A program made the position numbers and the translations under genes. This document shows, piece after piece, positions 37,100 through 45,608 of a DNA stretch of 64,000 nucleotides (its first letter is position 1; the number at the start of each line of letters is the position of its first letter). Source of the DNA: Geminicoccaceae bacterium (lineage in GTDB: Bacteria; Pseudomonadota; Alphaproteobacteria; Geminicoccales; Geminicoccaceae); the NCBI GenBank assembly GCA_025062095.1, contig JANXAZ010000004.1:57231-121230 (forward strand), given 5' to 3'. The notes beneath the pieces were generated by a model, which made no database searches, was not told the origin of the DNA, and saw nothing but the letters and a program-made list of their open reading frames with translations.

Positions 37100-37581
37100 C
37101 GGATGTCGAGTTGGAAAGCGAGGATCTCGTCCCAGCCGTCGCGGCAGGCACCGGGCGAGCCCGGCAAGCAAAAGATGTAGGTTCCCTTGGCCACGCCGGC
37201 ATCCGCCCGGCTCTGCAGGCACGAGGTGCCGATCTTGGCGTAGGAGAGCATGCGGAACAGCTCCCCGAAGCCGGGGATGCGCTTTTCGACGACGCGCGCG
37301 AGGGCTTCGGGGGTGACGTCGCGACCGGTGACCCCGGTGCCGCCGGTGGTGATCACGACCTCGATGCGCGGATCTTCGATCCAATCGCGCAACCGTTGCA
37401 CGATGGCCTCGAGGTCGTCCTTGACGATCGCGCGTTCCACGAGCCGGTGTCCGGCGCTCGTGATCCGTTCGGCCAACAGATCGCCCGAGCGATCGGTCGA
37501 GAGATCGCGGGTGTCGGAGATCGTCAGGAGCGCGATGGCGACCGGCCGGAAGGGGATCGTTTCGTCAATTCTTCCGGGCAA
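37000..37581 (-). CDS. moaB: molybdenum cofactor biosynthesis protein B (MoaB/MogA-type)
   Basis: Molybdopterin-binding protein of the MoaB/MogA family, which adenylylates molybdopterin before molybdenum insertion. Signatures are IALLTISDTRDLSTDRSGD, VITTGGTGVTGRDVTPEAL, and GTYIFCLPGSPGACRDGWD. The TTG at 37581 gives MPGRIDETIPFRP, the usual alphaproteobacterial N-terminus, and overlaps the slt gene by 17 bases; this start is my inference. The C-terminus runs 100 bases into the convergent HAD gene. Length is 193 residues. Confidence 0.9.
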   Translation of the reverse strand: MPGRIDETIPFRPVAIALLTISDTRDLSTDRSGDLLAERITSAGHRLVERAIVKDDLEAIVQRLRDWIEDPRIEVVITTGGTGVTGRDVTPEALARVVEKRIPGFGELFRMLSYAKIGTSCLQSRADAGVAKGTYIFCLPGSPGACRDGWDEILAFQLDIRHRPCNFAELLPRLREHEAPARAEDRSNNASSS

Positions 37582-39151
37582 AGCGGACCTCCTCGCCGTC
37601 GAGGCGCTCGAAGACGGGCCAGCGGTTCTCGGCGAGCGCCAGGAGCTCGGGAATCGGCTGGCCCAGACGCGCACGGTAGACCCAGAGAGCGGTGAGCACC
37701 TTCTTCACATAGCCCCGGGTCTCGCTCGCGGGAATGCTCTCGATCATCAAGAGCGGATCGTCGCCCGTGTCCCTGAGCTCGCGTTCGAGCCAACCGGCCA
37801 GACGATTGACCCCGGCGTTGTAGGCGGCGAGGAGATGGATGAGGCTCTTGCCCACCACCGGATGGCGCGCGAGCTCGAGCAACTTGATCTGTCCGAGCTC
37901 GAGGTTGGTCTCGGGCTTCAAAAGGGCGTTCTTGTCCCCCAAGGCGAGTTTCGAGCGCCGCGCGAGCTCGGCCGCGGTTCCGGGCATGACCTGCATGAGG
38001 CCCAGCGCGCCCCGCCGGCTCCTGGCGTCGACATCGAAGCCGCTTTCGGTGCGAATGACGGCGTAAGCGAGCGCGCGGTCGATGCGCCAGCCGCGCGGCG
38101 GCTTCCAGCTCGGGATCGGAAAGAGCGCGGCATCGTGTTGACGTCCGTCGACGAGGCCCATGCGCTGGGCGACCTTGATCTGCGCCCCCGTCATCCCGGT
38201 GGCCTCGGCGAGCGCGATCAGGGCGGTGCCCAGCTCGGCGCGCGCCTTGTCGGCGAGGGCCAGGATCTCGGCCTCGGCGAGCCGGGTCTGGCCGACCTGG
38301 GTGAGGGCGAGGGCCCGTCGCGAGCCCGGATAGCGCACGAGGAGGTCGATCATCTCGGCGCGCAGGCTGAGTTCCTGCCAGTTCCAGCTCATCGGCTGGC
38401 CGAGCACGGTCCGCGCCAGAAGACCGTAAAAGCTGCGGCCGCTGCGTGCGGACAGCCTCAGATAACGGCCCACGAGCTGCGGTCGGCCGGCGGCGAGATT
38501 GGCCCGCGCGGCCCAGAAGGCGGCGGTGGCGACCTCCTCTTCGCTCGCCCCTTCGCGGTTGGCGAGCTCGCCCAAGATCCCGGCAGCACGATCGAAGTCC
38601 CTGCGCCGCCAGGCCGCGAGCGCCGTTTCGAACTGTTTGCGCGGTGGCCCGACGAGATCGGCCGAAAAGCGCGGCTCGCTCGCCTCGTCCTCCTCGTCCG
38701 GATCCGGCGGGAGCTTGGCGTCGGGGGACCGTTTGCTCAGAGCCAAACGATAGATGCGGCTCGCTTGAGGCAGGTCGCTGTAGCTCTGGAGCCAAGCGAC
38801 GAGCTCCTGGTAGCTCGCGTTGTAGTAGCGGCCGAGGTACCGTTCGGCGAGGACGTGACCGAGAAGGATCCGGCTGCTCAGTTCGGCGAGCTTCGCATCC
38901 GCCTCCGCGATCCGCCCCCGCGCCTGGAGCGCGAAAGCCTCGCGGTAACGGAGGATGTCGCTCTGACCCAGCGGACTCGGAATGGCCCAGACCGGATCGC
39001 CCGGACGATCACGAGGATCGAGGCGCGCCGTTTGGACCGGTACGGGTTCTGCGAAAGCACCGCCGCTGGCGGCGAGACCATAGAGCCCGGCTGCGAACAT
39101 GACGCCCATACCGCGACCGGACGCGCGTACGCTGGTACCGAGTATCGTCAA
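37565..39151 (-). CDS. slt: soluble lytic murein transglycosylase (second copy)
   Basis: Second Slt-type peptidoglycan lytic enzyme, 528 residues. The TTG at 39151 is chosen because a strong AGGAGGT ribosome site lies eight bases upstream and because it gives a proper signal peptide (basic residues, then VMFAAGLYGLAASGGAFA). A helical repeat region fills the middle. The catalytic domain has AVIRTESGFDVDARS (catalytic Glu), RGALGLMQVMPGTA and AAYNAGVNRL. Its sequence is clearly different from the slt at the left edge, so the two are distinct paralogues. It overlaps moaB by 17 bases. Confidence 0.93.
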   Translation of the reverse strand: MTILGTSVRASGRGMGVMFAAGLYGLAASGGAFAEPVPVQTARLDPRDRPGDPVWAIPSPLGQSDILRYREAFALQARGRIAEADAKLAELSSRILLGHVLAERYLGRYYNASYQELVAWLQSYSDLPQASRIYRLALSKRSPDAKLPPDPDEEDEASEPRFSADLVGPPRKQFETALAAWRRRDFDRAAGILGELANREGASEEEVATAAFWAARANLAAGRPQLVGRYLRLSARSGRSFYGLLARTVLGQPMSWNWQELSLRAEMIDLLVRYPGSRRALALTQVGQTRLAEAEILALADKARAELGTALIALAEATGMTGAQIKVAQRMGLVDGRQHDAALFPIPSWKPPRGWRIDRALAYAVIRTESGFDVDARSRRGALGLMQVMPGTAAELARRSKLALGDKNALLKPETNLELGQIKLLELARHPVVGKSLIHLLAAYNAGVNRLAGWLERELRDTGDDPLLMIESIPASETRGYVKKVLTALWVYRARLGQPIPELLALAENRWPVFERLDGEEVRFARKN

Positions 39152-39183
39152 GTCGAGATACCTCCTCTCGTTCGCCTTTCGTC

Positions 39184-40143
39184 TCAGCGGGGCTGTTCGA
39201 CCGGTCCACCTCCTTCCGCTTCGTTTTCTCGGCGACGTTCGAGAATACCGAGCCTTTGGAGCTCGGCGGCGAGCTGGAGAAGATCTCGCCAAGCGAGCTT
39301 TTTCTGCAGCGGCTGGCGCAAGAGATAGGCGGGGTGGAAGATCACGAAGGCGGGGATGGGCGGTCCGCCGTCGCGCGGCTCGTAGACGAGCTTGCGGCCG
39401 CGCAACTTCGTGACCCCTTCGTTGGAACCGAGAAGGGCGCGTGCGGCGATCCCGCCCACGAAGACGAGCACGCGCGGTCGCAGCAATTCGATCTGGCGCT
39501 CGAGAAAAGGGGCGCAGGTGGCGAGCTCGAGCGCGGTCGGCGGGCGGTTCCCGGGGGGACGCCAGAACACGGTGTTCGTGATGTACACGCGGCTGCGGTC
39601 GAGCCCGATCGTCGCGAGCATGCGATCCAGCAGTCGACCCGAGGGGCCGACGAAGGGCTTGCCCTGGCGGTCTTCTTCGAGGCCGGGCGCCTCGCCCACG
39701 AGCATGATCGGCGCCGAGGGATTTCCGTCGCACAGACAGAGCCGCGTCGCGGTCGCCTTGAGCGGGCAGAGGTCGAACTGTTCGAGAGCGCGCGCCAAAT
39801 CGTCCAGGCTGCGACACGAAGCGGCGAGGGCGCGGGCGCTCGCGACCGCCGGTGCCTCGGATCCGCCGGAGCCGCGCAGCCTGGGCCGAGACGGGTTCGA
39901 CGGGACACTGGCACTGTCCTCGTCCGAACGCGCAGCGACCATCACTGGTGCGGACGTCTCCGCCCCGGTGCCGTGGTCTTCGCGATCCGCCGCTTCCGCT
40001 GCGGCGTCGCCGGAACGCGCGACGAGAACGCAATCGACGCCCATCTCCGCCTGCCATTCGAGCCAGGCCGCGGCGGCGCGCCGGAGGTCGTCTTCGTTCA
40101 GGACCCCTGCAGCGGACCCGGCCGGTGCGAACGGCACCGCCAT
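39184..40143 (-). CDS. uracil-DNA glycosylase, family 4
   Basis: Uracil-excising repair enzyme, 319 residues. Motif 1 is GEAPGLEEDRQGKPFVGPSG and the second is FHPAYLLRQP, both of family 4. TNTVFWRPPGNRPPT is a further conserved stretch. About 125 N-terminal residues (Ala/Asp-rich, low complexity) precede the domain, an extension typical of alphaproteobacterial members. Cysteines at FDLCPLK and the following LCLCDGN are candidates for the Fe-S site, but the canonical four-cysteine set is not obvious. It ends 33 bases before the slt ribosome-site region and is likely co-directional with it. Confidence 0.92.
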   Translation of the reverse strand: MAVPFAPAGSAAGVLNEDDLRRAAAAWLEWQAEMGVDCVLVARSGDAAAEAADREDHGTGAETSAPVMVAARSDEDSASVPSNPSRPRLRGSGGSEAPAVASARALAASCRSLDDLARALEQFDLCPLKATATRLCLCDGNPSAPIMLVGEAPGLEEDRQGKPFVGPSGRLLDRMLATIGLDRSRVYITNTVFWRPPGNRPPTALELATCAPFLERQIELLRPRVLVFVGGIAARALLGSNEGVTKLRGRKLVYEPRDGGPPIPAFVIFHPAYLLRQPLQKKLAWRDLLQLAAELQRLGILERRRENEAEGGGPVEQPR

Positions 40144-40334
40144 CCCCCTGCCTCCTCCGTGGCCCGAACCCGCAGCATCATTCCGTTCCTTCTCCGGGGG
40201 CGGCTCTCTCCTGCTCGTCCCGGTACCGAGAGAACACAGGAGGCTCCCGCCCCTCCTTAGGCGACGGACCCGGCGCGCCCGTTATTCCGAAAGCCGGGTC
40301 CTCTCGTCGGCGGACGGCGAGGGGCGCGAGACCC

Positions 40335-40538
40335 TCAGATGTCGCGGTAAGCGATAGGCCGACCGTCGGGGCCGAGCACGAGCTTGCCGCTCTCGTCCTG
40401 CGCCGCTATGTAACGACCATGCCCGACCGCGGACCCGACGTAAAGGACGGGCTTGACTTTCTTGCCCTCGAACGTCTTCGTCTGTTGGGTGGGACCGCGC
40501 GCCGTGGGATCGTTCTTGCTCTTGGACGTTTTGAGCAT
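40335..40538 (-). CDS. small conserved alphaproteobacterial protein of unknown function
   Basis: A 67-residue basic protein: a Lys/Thr-rich leader (MLKTSKSKND) and then KTFEGKKVKPVLYVGSAVGHGRYIAAQDESGKLV ... GRPIAYRDI. I recall similar short proteins with the FEGKKVKPVLYxGxxxGHGxY pattern in other alphaproteobacteria, so I think it is a true gene. No domain, membrane segment or catalytic motif is recognisable; a small beta-barrel-like fold is possible. It stands alone on the minus strand, 191 bases upstream of the family-4 glycosylase, and its start faces the TPR gene. Confidence 0.65.
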   Translation of the reverse strand: MLKTSKSKNDPTARGPTQQTKTFEGKKVKPVLYVGSAVGHGRYIAAQDESGKLVLGPDGRPIAYRDI

Positions 40539-40575
40539 CGTGTCGTCTCCGAAAGACCCCCGAGCAGATGTCGCG

Positions 40576-42372
40576 GTGCGGGTCGAGTGCCCGAGCCCCG
40601 GTCTCCATGCCGACTTCGGCGCCCAGCGTCAAGCGCGAGAGCCGGGCGCCCGGCTCCGGTGCGACCGCTTTCTCGCCTTGCTCGTGGCGTTCCCCATGGT
40701 CGCGTGCACCGGAGGCTCCTCCGGCTGGCGCGAGGGCGGTCTCGCCAACGCCGAGGAATTCGGCCACGGTCGCTCCGCGGCCGCGGCTTATCTCGTCGGC
40801 CGTCACGCGCTCGAGATCGGCCGCATCGAGGAGGCCGCGCGCAACTTCGAACGGGCCGCGCGCGCGGATCCCTACAACGTCGAGCTCCGTCGCCAGGCCT
40901 TTCTGCTCCTGCTCGCCTCGGGCGACTTCGAACGCGCGCGCCAGCACGCACGCGAGCTCGTGGAGCTCGAGACCGGGGTGGACGAGGCACGCTTGTTGCT
41001 GGCCGTGAGCGAAGCCGCCGCCGGTCGCTTCCAGGCGGCGCGCGAGCAGCTCGCGCGGCTCGGTGGGCGCGGTCCTCTCGGCGCCGTCGCTCCTTTGTTG
41101 CGGGCCTGGGCCCGCGCCGGCACCGGCGATCTCGACGCCGCGCTCGAACTGCTCGAGCGCGGAGGCCGCGACGATCCCCTGGGGCTGTTGCGCACTTATC
41201 ATCGGGCCCTGGTCTCGGCCCGGGCCGGGCGGACGGATCAAGCGCGCGAGTCGCTCGCGGGACTCGTCCGGCCCGAGGAGCCGCTCCCGTTGCGGCCTCT
41301 GGCGGCCCTGCTCGCCCTCGACGCCGTCTCGGGCGAGCGCGAGCGCGCGCTCGCCCGGCTCGCGGAGCATCGCAAGCGCGCCGGGGATCAGCCGGCACTC
41401 GCCGAACTGGAGGTGCAGATCCGTTCGGGAGGGCAGATCTGGCAGCCGGTGCGCGACCCGGCCGAGGGGATGGCGGACGCCCTCCTCGGTCTCGCGCAGC
41501 TCCTGCGCGAGCAACGGATGGGCGCACAAGCGCTCGCTTTCGCGCGCCTGGCCGGCTTTCTCGCGCCGGAAGCCGGGGACGTGTGGCTCACCGTCGGCCG
41601 CATCCGCCGTGATCAGGGCGATCACGAAGCGGCGGTCGAGGCCTTCCGTCGGGTCGGCGAAAACTCGCTATTCTACCTCGAAGCGCAGGTGGCGATGGCC
41701 GAGGCGCTCAGAGATCAGGGCCGGGCCGAGGAGGCGACGCGACTGTTGCGCTCGCTCGCGCAGTCTCGTCCCGAACGCATCGAGCCGCTCGTCACCTTGG
41801 GCGACCTGATGCGCCGGGACGAGCGCTGGGCGGAGGCGATCGAGGCTTACACGGAAGCGATCCGCAGGCTCGGCGAGCCGCAGCGGCCGCATTGGCGCCT
41901 GTTCTACGTCCGCGGCATCGCCTTCGAGCGCGCCAAACGGTGGCCCGAGGCCGAGGCGGATTTCCTGCGTGCGCTCGACCTCCAGCCCGATCAGCCCTTC
42001 GTGCTGAACTATCTCGGTTACAGTTGGGTGGATCAGGGCGTGAACCTCGAGCGCGCCAAGGCGATGTTGCACCGCGCGGTCGAATTGCGATCGCAAGACG
42101 GCTACATCGTGGACAGCCTGGGCTGGGCCTATTTCAAACTCGGAGACTACCAGAAGGCGGTCGAGTATCTCGAGCGCGCGGTCGAACTCGAGCCGGGAGA
42201 TCCGACGATCAACGATCATCTGGGCGACGCTTATTGGCGCGTCGGGCGGTTCCGCGAAGCCCGCTTCCAGTGGCAACGCGCACTCGGTCTCGGACCCGAG
42301 AAAGACGCCATCGCGGCGATCAACGAAAAGCTCGAGAAAGGGCTGCCGGAGCCCGATGCCCGCCGCGGCTGA
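40576..42372 (+). CDS. TPR-repeat lipoprotein
   Basis: Tetratricopeptide-repeat protein of about 598 residues. A lipoprotein signal is seen as FLALLVAFPMVACTGG (lipobox MVAC), pointing to an outer- or inner-membrane lipid anchor. The start is uncertain: the GTG at 40576 leaves a long N-region of ~30 residues before the hydrophobic core. TPR units fill the rest; clear ones are near the C-terminus (PFVLNYLGYSWVDQG, YIVDSLGWAYFKLGDYQKA, DPTINDHLGDAYWRVGRF). Such proteins act as scaffolds in envelope assembly. The stop overlaps ispE by 17 bases. Confidence 0.85.
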   Translation: MRVECPSPGLHADFGAQRQAREPGARLRCDRFLALLVAFPMVACTGGSSGWREGGLANAEEFGHGRSAAAAYLVGRHALEIGRIEEAARNFERAARADPYNVELRRQAFLLLLASGDFERARQHARELVELETGVDEARLLLAVSEAAAGRFQAAREQLARLGGRGPLGAVAPLLRAWARAGTGDLDAALELLERGGRDDPLGLLRTYHRALVSARAGRTDQARESLAGLVRPEEPLPLRPLAALLALDAVSGERERALARLAEHRKRAGDQPALAELEVQIRSGGQIWQPVRDPAEGMADALLGLAQLLREQRMGAQALAFARLAGFLAPEAGDVWLTVGRIRRDQGDHEAAVEAFRRVGENSLFYLEAQVAMAEALRDQGRAEEATRLLRSLAQSRPERIEPLVTLGDLMRRDERWAEAIEAYTEAIRRLGEPQRPHWRLFYVRGIAFERAKRWPEAEADFLRALDLQPDQPFVLNYLGYSWVDQGVNLERAKAMLHRAVELRSQDGYIVDSLGWAYFKLGDYQKAVEYLERAVELEPGDPTINDHLGDAYWRVGRFREARFQWQRALGLGPEKDAIAAINEKLEKGLPEPDARRG

Positions 42373-43240
42373 GCGCACGAGCGAGCGCGCCCGGGCCAAG
42401 CTCAACCTCGATCTCTTGCTCACGGGCCGGCGCAGCGACGGCCGGCACGAACTCGACAGTCTCGTCGTGTTCTGCGAACTCGCCGATCTTCTCGAGTTCG
42501 TCCCCGCGCCCGAGCTCTCCCTGACGGTCGAAGGTCCCTGGGCGGCGGCGACGCCCGCGGACCGGACCAATCTCGTCGTGCGCGCGGCGACCCTGCTCGC
42601 CCGGGCTCGCGCGCGCGGTGGCGGTGCGGCGATCCGTCTCGTCAAGAACCTCCCGGTCGCCGCCGGTCTGGGCGGCGGATCGGCGGATGCGGCCGCGGCG
42701 CTCCGGGGTTTGCGTCGGCTGTGGGGGCTTTCGATCGACGACGAGGCTCTTCGCGATCTCGGTCTCGAGCTCGGGGCCGACGTGCCCGTATGTCTGTTCG
42801 GCCGGCCGGCGCGGATGCGCGGGATCGGAGAGAGGCTCGATCCCGTGCGCGGGTTGCCCGATCTGCCCCTGGTGCTCGTCAATCCCGGTCGTCCGCTCGC
42901 GACCGGTGCCGTGTTCGGAAGGCTCCGCGGACCTTTCGAACCCCTCGCCCGGCCGCCCCTCAAGGGCGTCGACAGCCCGCGCGGCTTGGCCGATTGGCTC
43001 GCGCAGAGCCGCAACGATCTCGAGCCGGCGGCAATCGAGCTCGAACCCGCCGTCGAGACCGTACTCGCGGAGCTGCGCGCGCTTTCCGGTTGCCTTCTCG
43101 CGCGGATGAGCGGAAGCGGTGCCACTTGCTTCGGACTGTTCTCCGATCGCGGGGAGGCGGAAACGGCGGCGGCGCTGTTGCGTCGCCGTCGACCGGATTG
43201 GTGGGTCGCCGCCACGACGGCGCCCGGTGATCCGCGATGA
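42356..43240 (+). CDS. ispE: 4-diphosphocytidyl-2-C-methyl-D-erythritol kinase
   Basis: GHMP-family kinase of the MEP isoprenoid pathway, phosphorylating the 2-OH of CDP-ME. It has 294 residues. The ATP-binding loop is LPVAAGLGGGSADAAAALRGL, the N-terminal substrate motif is RARAKLNLDLLLTGRRSDGRHEL, and the C-terminal GHMP motif is LLARMSGSGATCFGLF. It overlaps the TPR gene upstream and the DUF62 gene downstream by four bases, making a tight three-gene unit. Next to a TPR lipoprotein is a known alphaproteobacterial arrangement. Confidence 0.95.
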   Translation: MPAAAERTSERARAKLNLDLLLTGRRSDGRHELDSLVVFCELADLLEFVPAPELSLTVEGPWAAATPADRTNLVVRAATLLARARARGGGAAIRLVKNLPVAAGLGGGSADAAAALRGLRRLWGLSIDDEALRDLGLELGADVPVCLFGRPARMRGIGERLDPVRGLPDLPLVLVNPGRPLATGAVFGRLRGPFEPLARPPLKGVDSPRGLADWLAQSRNDLEPAAIELEPAVETVLAELRALSGCLLARMSGSGATCFGLFSDRGEAETAAALLRRRRPDWWVAATTAPGDPR

Positions 43241-43968
43241 TCCTGTTGTTCACCGACTACGGCCCGGCCGGGCCCTATGTGGGGCAGATGCACCTGGTCC
43301 TGCGTCGCCTCGCACCGGAAGTGCCGATCGTCGATCTGCAGCACGACGCGCCCGCCTTCCGACCCGATCTCGCCGGCTATCTCTTGGCCGCTCATCTCGC
43401 TTGGGCGGAACCCGGCGACGTCGTCGTCGCCGTCGTCGATCCGGGCGTGGGCACGGATCGCGCGCCTCTCGCGCTCAGGCTCGACGGAATCTGGCTCGTG
43501 GGCCCCGACAACGGTTTGTTCGAGCCGGCCCTGCGTCGAGCGCGCGAGATCGAATGCCACCACATCCGGTGGCGGCCGCGGCGGTTGTCGGCGAGCTTTC
43601 ACGGCCGCGATCTCTTCGCTCCGGTCGCTGCGCGGCTCGCGCGCGGGGACCGCTCGGCGCTGGGGCCGGGGGAGCCCACTCGGATGCCGCATGTGCCGGA
43701 GGACCTCCCGGCCGTCGTCTATCTCGATCCTTACGGCAACGCGGTGACGGGGTTGCGCGCCGCTCGTTTCCCCGCCTCGGCGCGGCTGCGCGTGGGCGAG
43801 CGGATCCTCGTCCGAGCCCGCACCTTCGCGGAGGTGCCGCAAGGAAGCCCGTTCTGCTACGAGAACAGCTCGGGCCTGCTCGAGATCGCGGCCAACCGCG
43901 CGAGCGCGGCGGAGATGTTGGGTCTTCGGCTCGGCGATGCGGTGGAGATCGTCGCCGCCGATTGCTGA
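43237..43968 (+). CDS. SAM hydroxide adenosyltransferase (DUF62 family)
   Basis: Member of the family that includes bacterial fluorinase and chlorinase relatives. Most members hydrolyse S-adenosylmethionine to adenosine and methionine using hydroxide. It has 243 residues. Conserved pieces are LLFTDYGPAGPYVGQM, VVDPGVGTDRAPLAL, LVGPDNGLFEPAL, FHGRDLFAPVAARL, and ENSSGLLEIAANRASAAEMLGL. The extra loop that marks fluorinase was not seen. It overlaps ispE by four bases and ends 34 bases before the tRNA gene. Confidence 0.9.
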   Translation: MILLFTDYGPAGPYVGQMHLVLRRLAPEVPIVDLQHDAPAFRPDLAGYLLAAHLAWAEPGDVVVAVVDPGVGTDRAPLALRLDGIWLVGPDNGLFEPALRRAREIECHHIRWRPRRLSASFHGRDLFAPVAARLARGDRSALGPGEPTRMPHVPEDLPAVVYLDPYGNAVTGLRAARFPASARLRVGERILVRARTFAEVPQGSPFCYENSSGLLEIAANRASAAEMLGLRLGDAVEIVAADC

Positions 43969-43985
43969 ATCCCCGCCCGAGCCCT

Positions 43986-43991
43986 TATATG
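43986..43991 (+). promoter_or_regulatory. candidate -10 box for tRNA-Gln
   Basis: TATATG at 43986-43991 lies in an AT-rich patch (CCCTTATATGACG) 11 bases before the tRNA 5' end. TTGCTG at 43962-43967 gives a weak -35 with 18-base spacing. The match is partial (4/6 and 3/6), but there is no other AT-rich stretch near. Confidence 0.45.
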
Positions 43992-44002
43992 ACGAAGGCG
44001 AT

Positions 44003-44077
44003 TGGGGCGTCGCCAAGCGGTAAGGCAGCGGACTTTGGATCCGCCATCCGGTGGTTCGAATCCACCCGCCCCAGCCA
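44003..44077 (+). tRNA. tRNA-Gln (anticodon TTG)
   Basis: Decodes CAA and CAG. The acceptor stem TGGGGCG (44003-44009) pairs with CGCCCCA (44067-44073), followed by discriminator G and an encoded CCA end (44075-44077). The anticodon stem GCGGA/TCCGC flanks the loop CTTTGGA with the anticodon TTG at 44035-44037. The T-arm is GGTGGTTCGAATCCACC. All stems close, and the total of 75 bases fits tRNA-Gln. A hydantoinase gene follows 27 bases later and could be partly driven by read-through. Confidence 0.97.
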
Positions 44078-44104
44078 TCCCTCTCGATCCGCGAGGTGCG
44101 AGCC

Positions 44105-45568
44105 GTGCCCAGCTTCGATCTCGTGATCCGCGGCGGCACCGTCGCCACCGCTTCCGACGCGTTTCAGGCGGACATCGGCATCCGCGGCGGACGAATCACC
44201 GCCATCGGGTCGAACTTGACCGACGCGGCAGCCGAGATCGATGCGCGCGGGTTGATCGTCACGCCGGGCGGCGTCGACCCCCACTGTCACATCGAACAGC
44301 TCGCCGCCACCGGCCTCATGAACGCCGACACCTTCGAGAGCGCCACCGCCTCGGCCGCTCTCGGCGGCACCACCACCGTGATCCCCTTCGCCGCGCAGCA
44401 TCTGGGTATGTCTCTTGCGGCCGTGGTCGAGGACTATCACCGCCGCGCCGAGCGCGGCGCGATCGTCGATTACGCTGTTCACATGATCATCGCCGATCCG
44501 CGGCCCGAGATCCTGCGCGAGGAGCTCCCTCCGCTCGCCCGCTCGGGCCACGCGTCGATCAAGGTCTTTTTGACCTACGATCGGCTCGTGATCGACGACG
44601 AGAAATTGTTGGACGTGCTCGAAGCGGCTCGCAATCACGGCCTTCTCGTCTGTATCCACGCCGAAAATCACGGCATGATCCGCTGGATGGGACGCAAGCT
44701 CGTCGAGCGCGGATACACCGCGCCCCGCTACCACGGGCCGTCGCACCCGCGCATCGGCGAGGTCGAGGGGATCCACCGTGCCATCGCCTGTGCCGCCCTC
44801 GTCGACCAGCCGATCATGATCTTCCACGTTTCCACCGCCGAAGGCGCGGCCGTGATCCACCGCGCGCGGGGGGAAGGGCGCAAGGTGTGGGGCGAGACCT
44901 GCACCCAGTATCTCTTGTTGACCTCGGCCGAGCTCGACCGTCCGGGGATCGAGGGGGCGAAGTGGATCTGTTCTCCGCCGCTGCGCGAGCCGTCGGACCA
45001 AGAGGCACTGTGGTGGGCGCTCGAGGTGGGCACGCTTCAGTGCGTCTCTTCCGATCACGCTCCTTATCGGATGGACGTGAGCGGCAAGCTCGCGAAAGGC
45101 CCCGCACCGAGCTTCAAAGAGATCGCCAACGGCATGCCCGGTCTCGAACTCAGGATGCCGCTTCTGTTCTCTGCCATGGTGAGCGAGGGCAGGCTCGGAC
45201 TTTGCAAGTTCGTCGAGCTCACCGCTACCGCTCCGGCCAAGATCTACGGACTGCATCCCGCGAAAGGCACGATCGCACCGGGCTCGGATGCCGATCTCGT
45301 GCTGTGGGATCCCATGCGCGTCGTCACGATCGCCGATGCTCCGCGACGCGACAACGCGGGCTACACGCCGTACGCCGGCCGCAGCGTGCGCGGCTGGCCC
45401 GTGCGCGTGTTCTTGCGCGGGCGCGAGATCGTCCGCGAAGGCGAGCTCCTGGGGCGACCGGGCGAGGGGCGCTTCCTCCCGCGCTCCGGCGGTCGGGCAG
45501 CGGTTCCGACCGGACGATCGGAACCCGAACTCGACCCCGCGCGCAATTTCGGTGCGCTCTTGCGCTGA
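44105..45568 (+). CDS. D-hydantoinase/dihydropyrimidinase
   Basis: Cyclic amidohydrolase of the metal-dependent amidohydrolase superfamily, opening dihydropyrimidine or hydantoin rings. The GTG at 44105, with GAGGTG upstream, gives 487 residues; a longer frame would start inside the tRNA and is rejected. Metal ligands appear in GGVDPHCHIEQ (HxH pattern), SIKVFLTY (carboxylated lysine), HAENHGM, FHVSTAEG (His) and SSDHAPY (Asp). Reductive pyrimidine catabolism is the commonest role of bacterial members, but no dihydropyrimidine dehydrogenase or ureidopropionase gene is adjacent. The ~25 C-terminal residues are non-conserved. Confidence 0.88.
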   Translation: MPSFDLVIRGGTVATASDAFQADIGIRGGRITAIGSNLTDAAAEIDARGLIVTPGGVDPHCHIEQLAATGLMNADTFESATASAALGGTTTVIPFAAQHLGMSLAAVVEDYHRRAERGAIVDYAVHMIIADPRPEILREELPPLARSGHASIKVFLTYDRLVIDDEKLLDVLEAARNHGLLVCIHAENHGMIRWMGRKLVERGYTAPRYHGPSHPRIGEVEGIHRAIACAALVDQPIMIFHVSTAEGAAVIHRARGEGRKVWGETCTQYLLLTSAELDRPGIEGAKWICSPPLREPSDQEALWWALEVGTLQCVSSDHAPYRMDVSGKLAKGPAPSFKEIANGMPGLELRMPLLFSAMVSEGRLGLCKFVELTATAPAKIYGLHPAKGTIAPGSDADLVLWDPMRVVTIADAPRRDNAGYTPYAGRSVRGWPVRVFLRGREIVREGELLGRPGEGRFLPRSGGRAAVPTGRSEPELDPARNFGALLR

Positions 45569-45608
45569 GACCCGGGGTCGGGGCACGGAAGAGAAGGGTT
45601 CCGCCCGC

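Noticed and set aside
44051..44104. Upstream extension of the hydantoinase to a GTG inside the tRNA
   Set aside because: The GTG at 44105 has its own ribosome site and the extension would overlap the tRNA.
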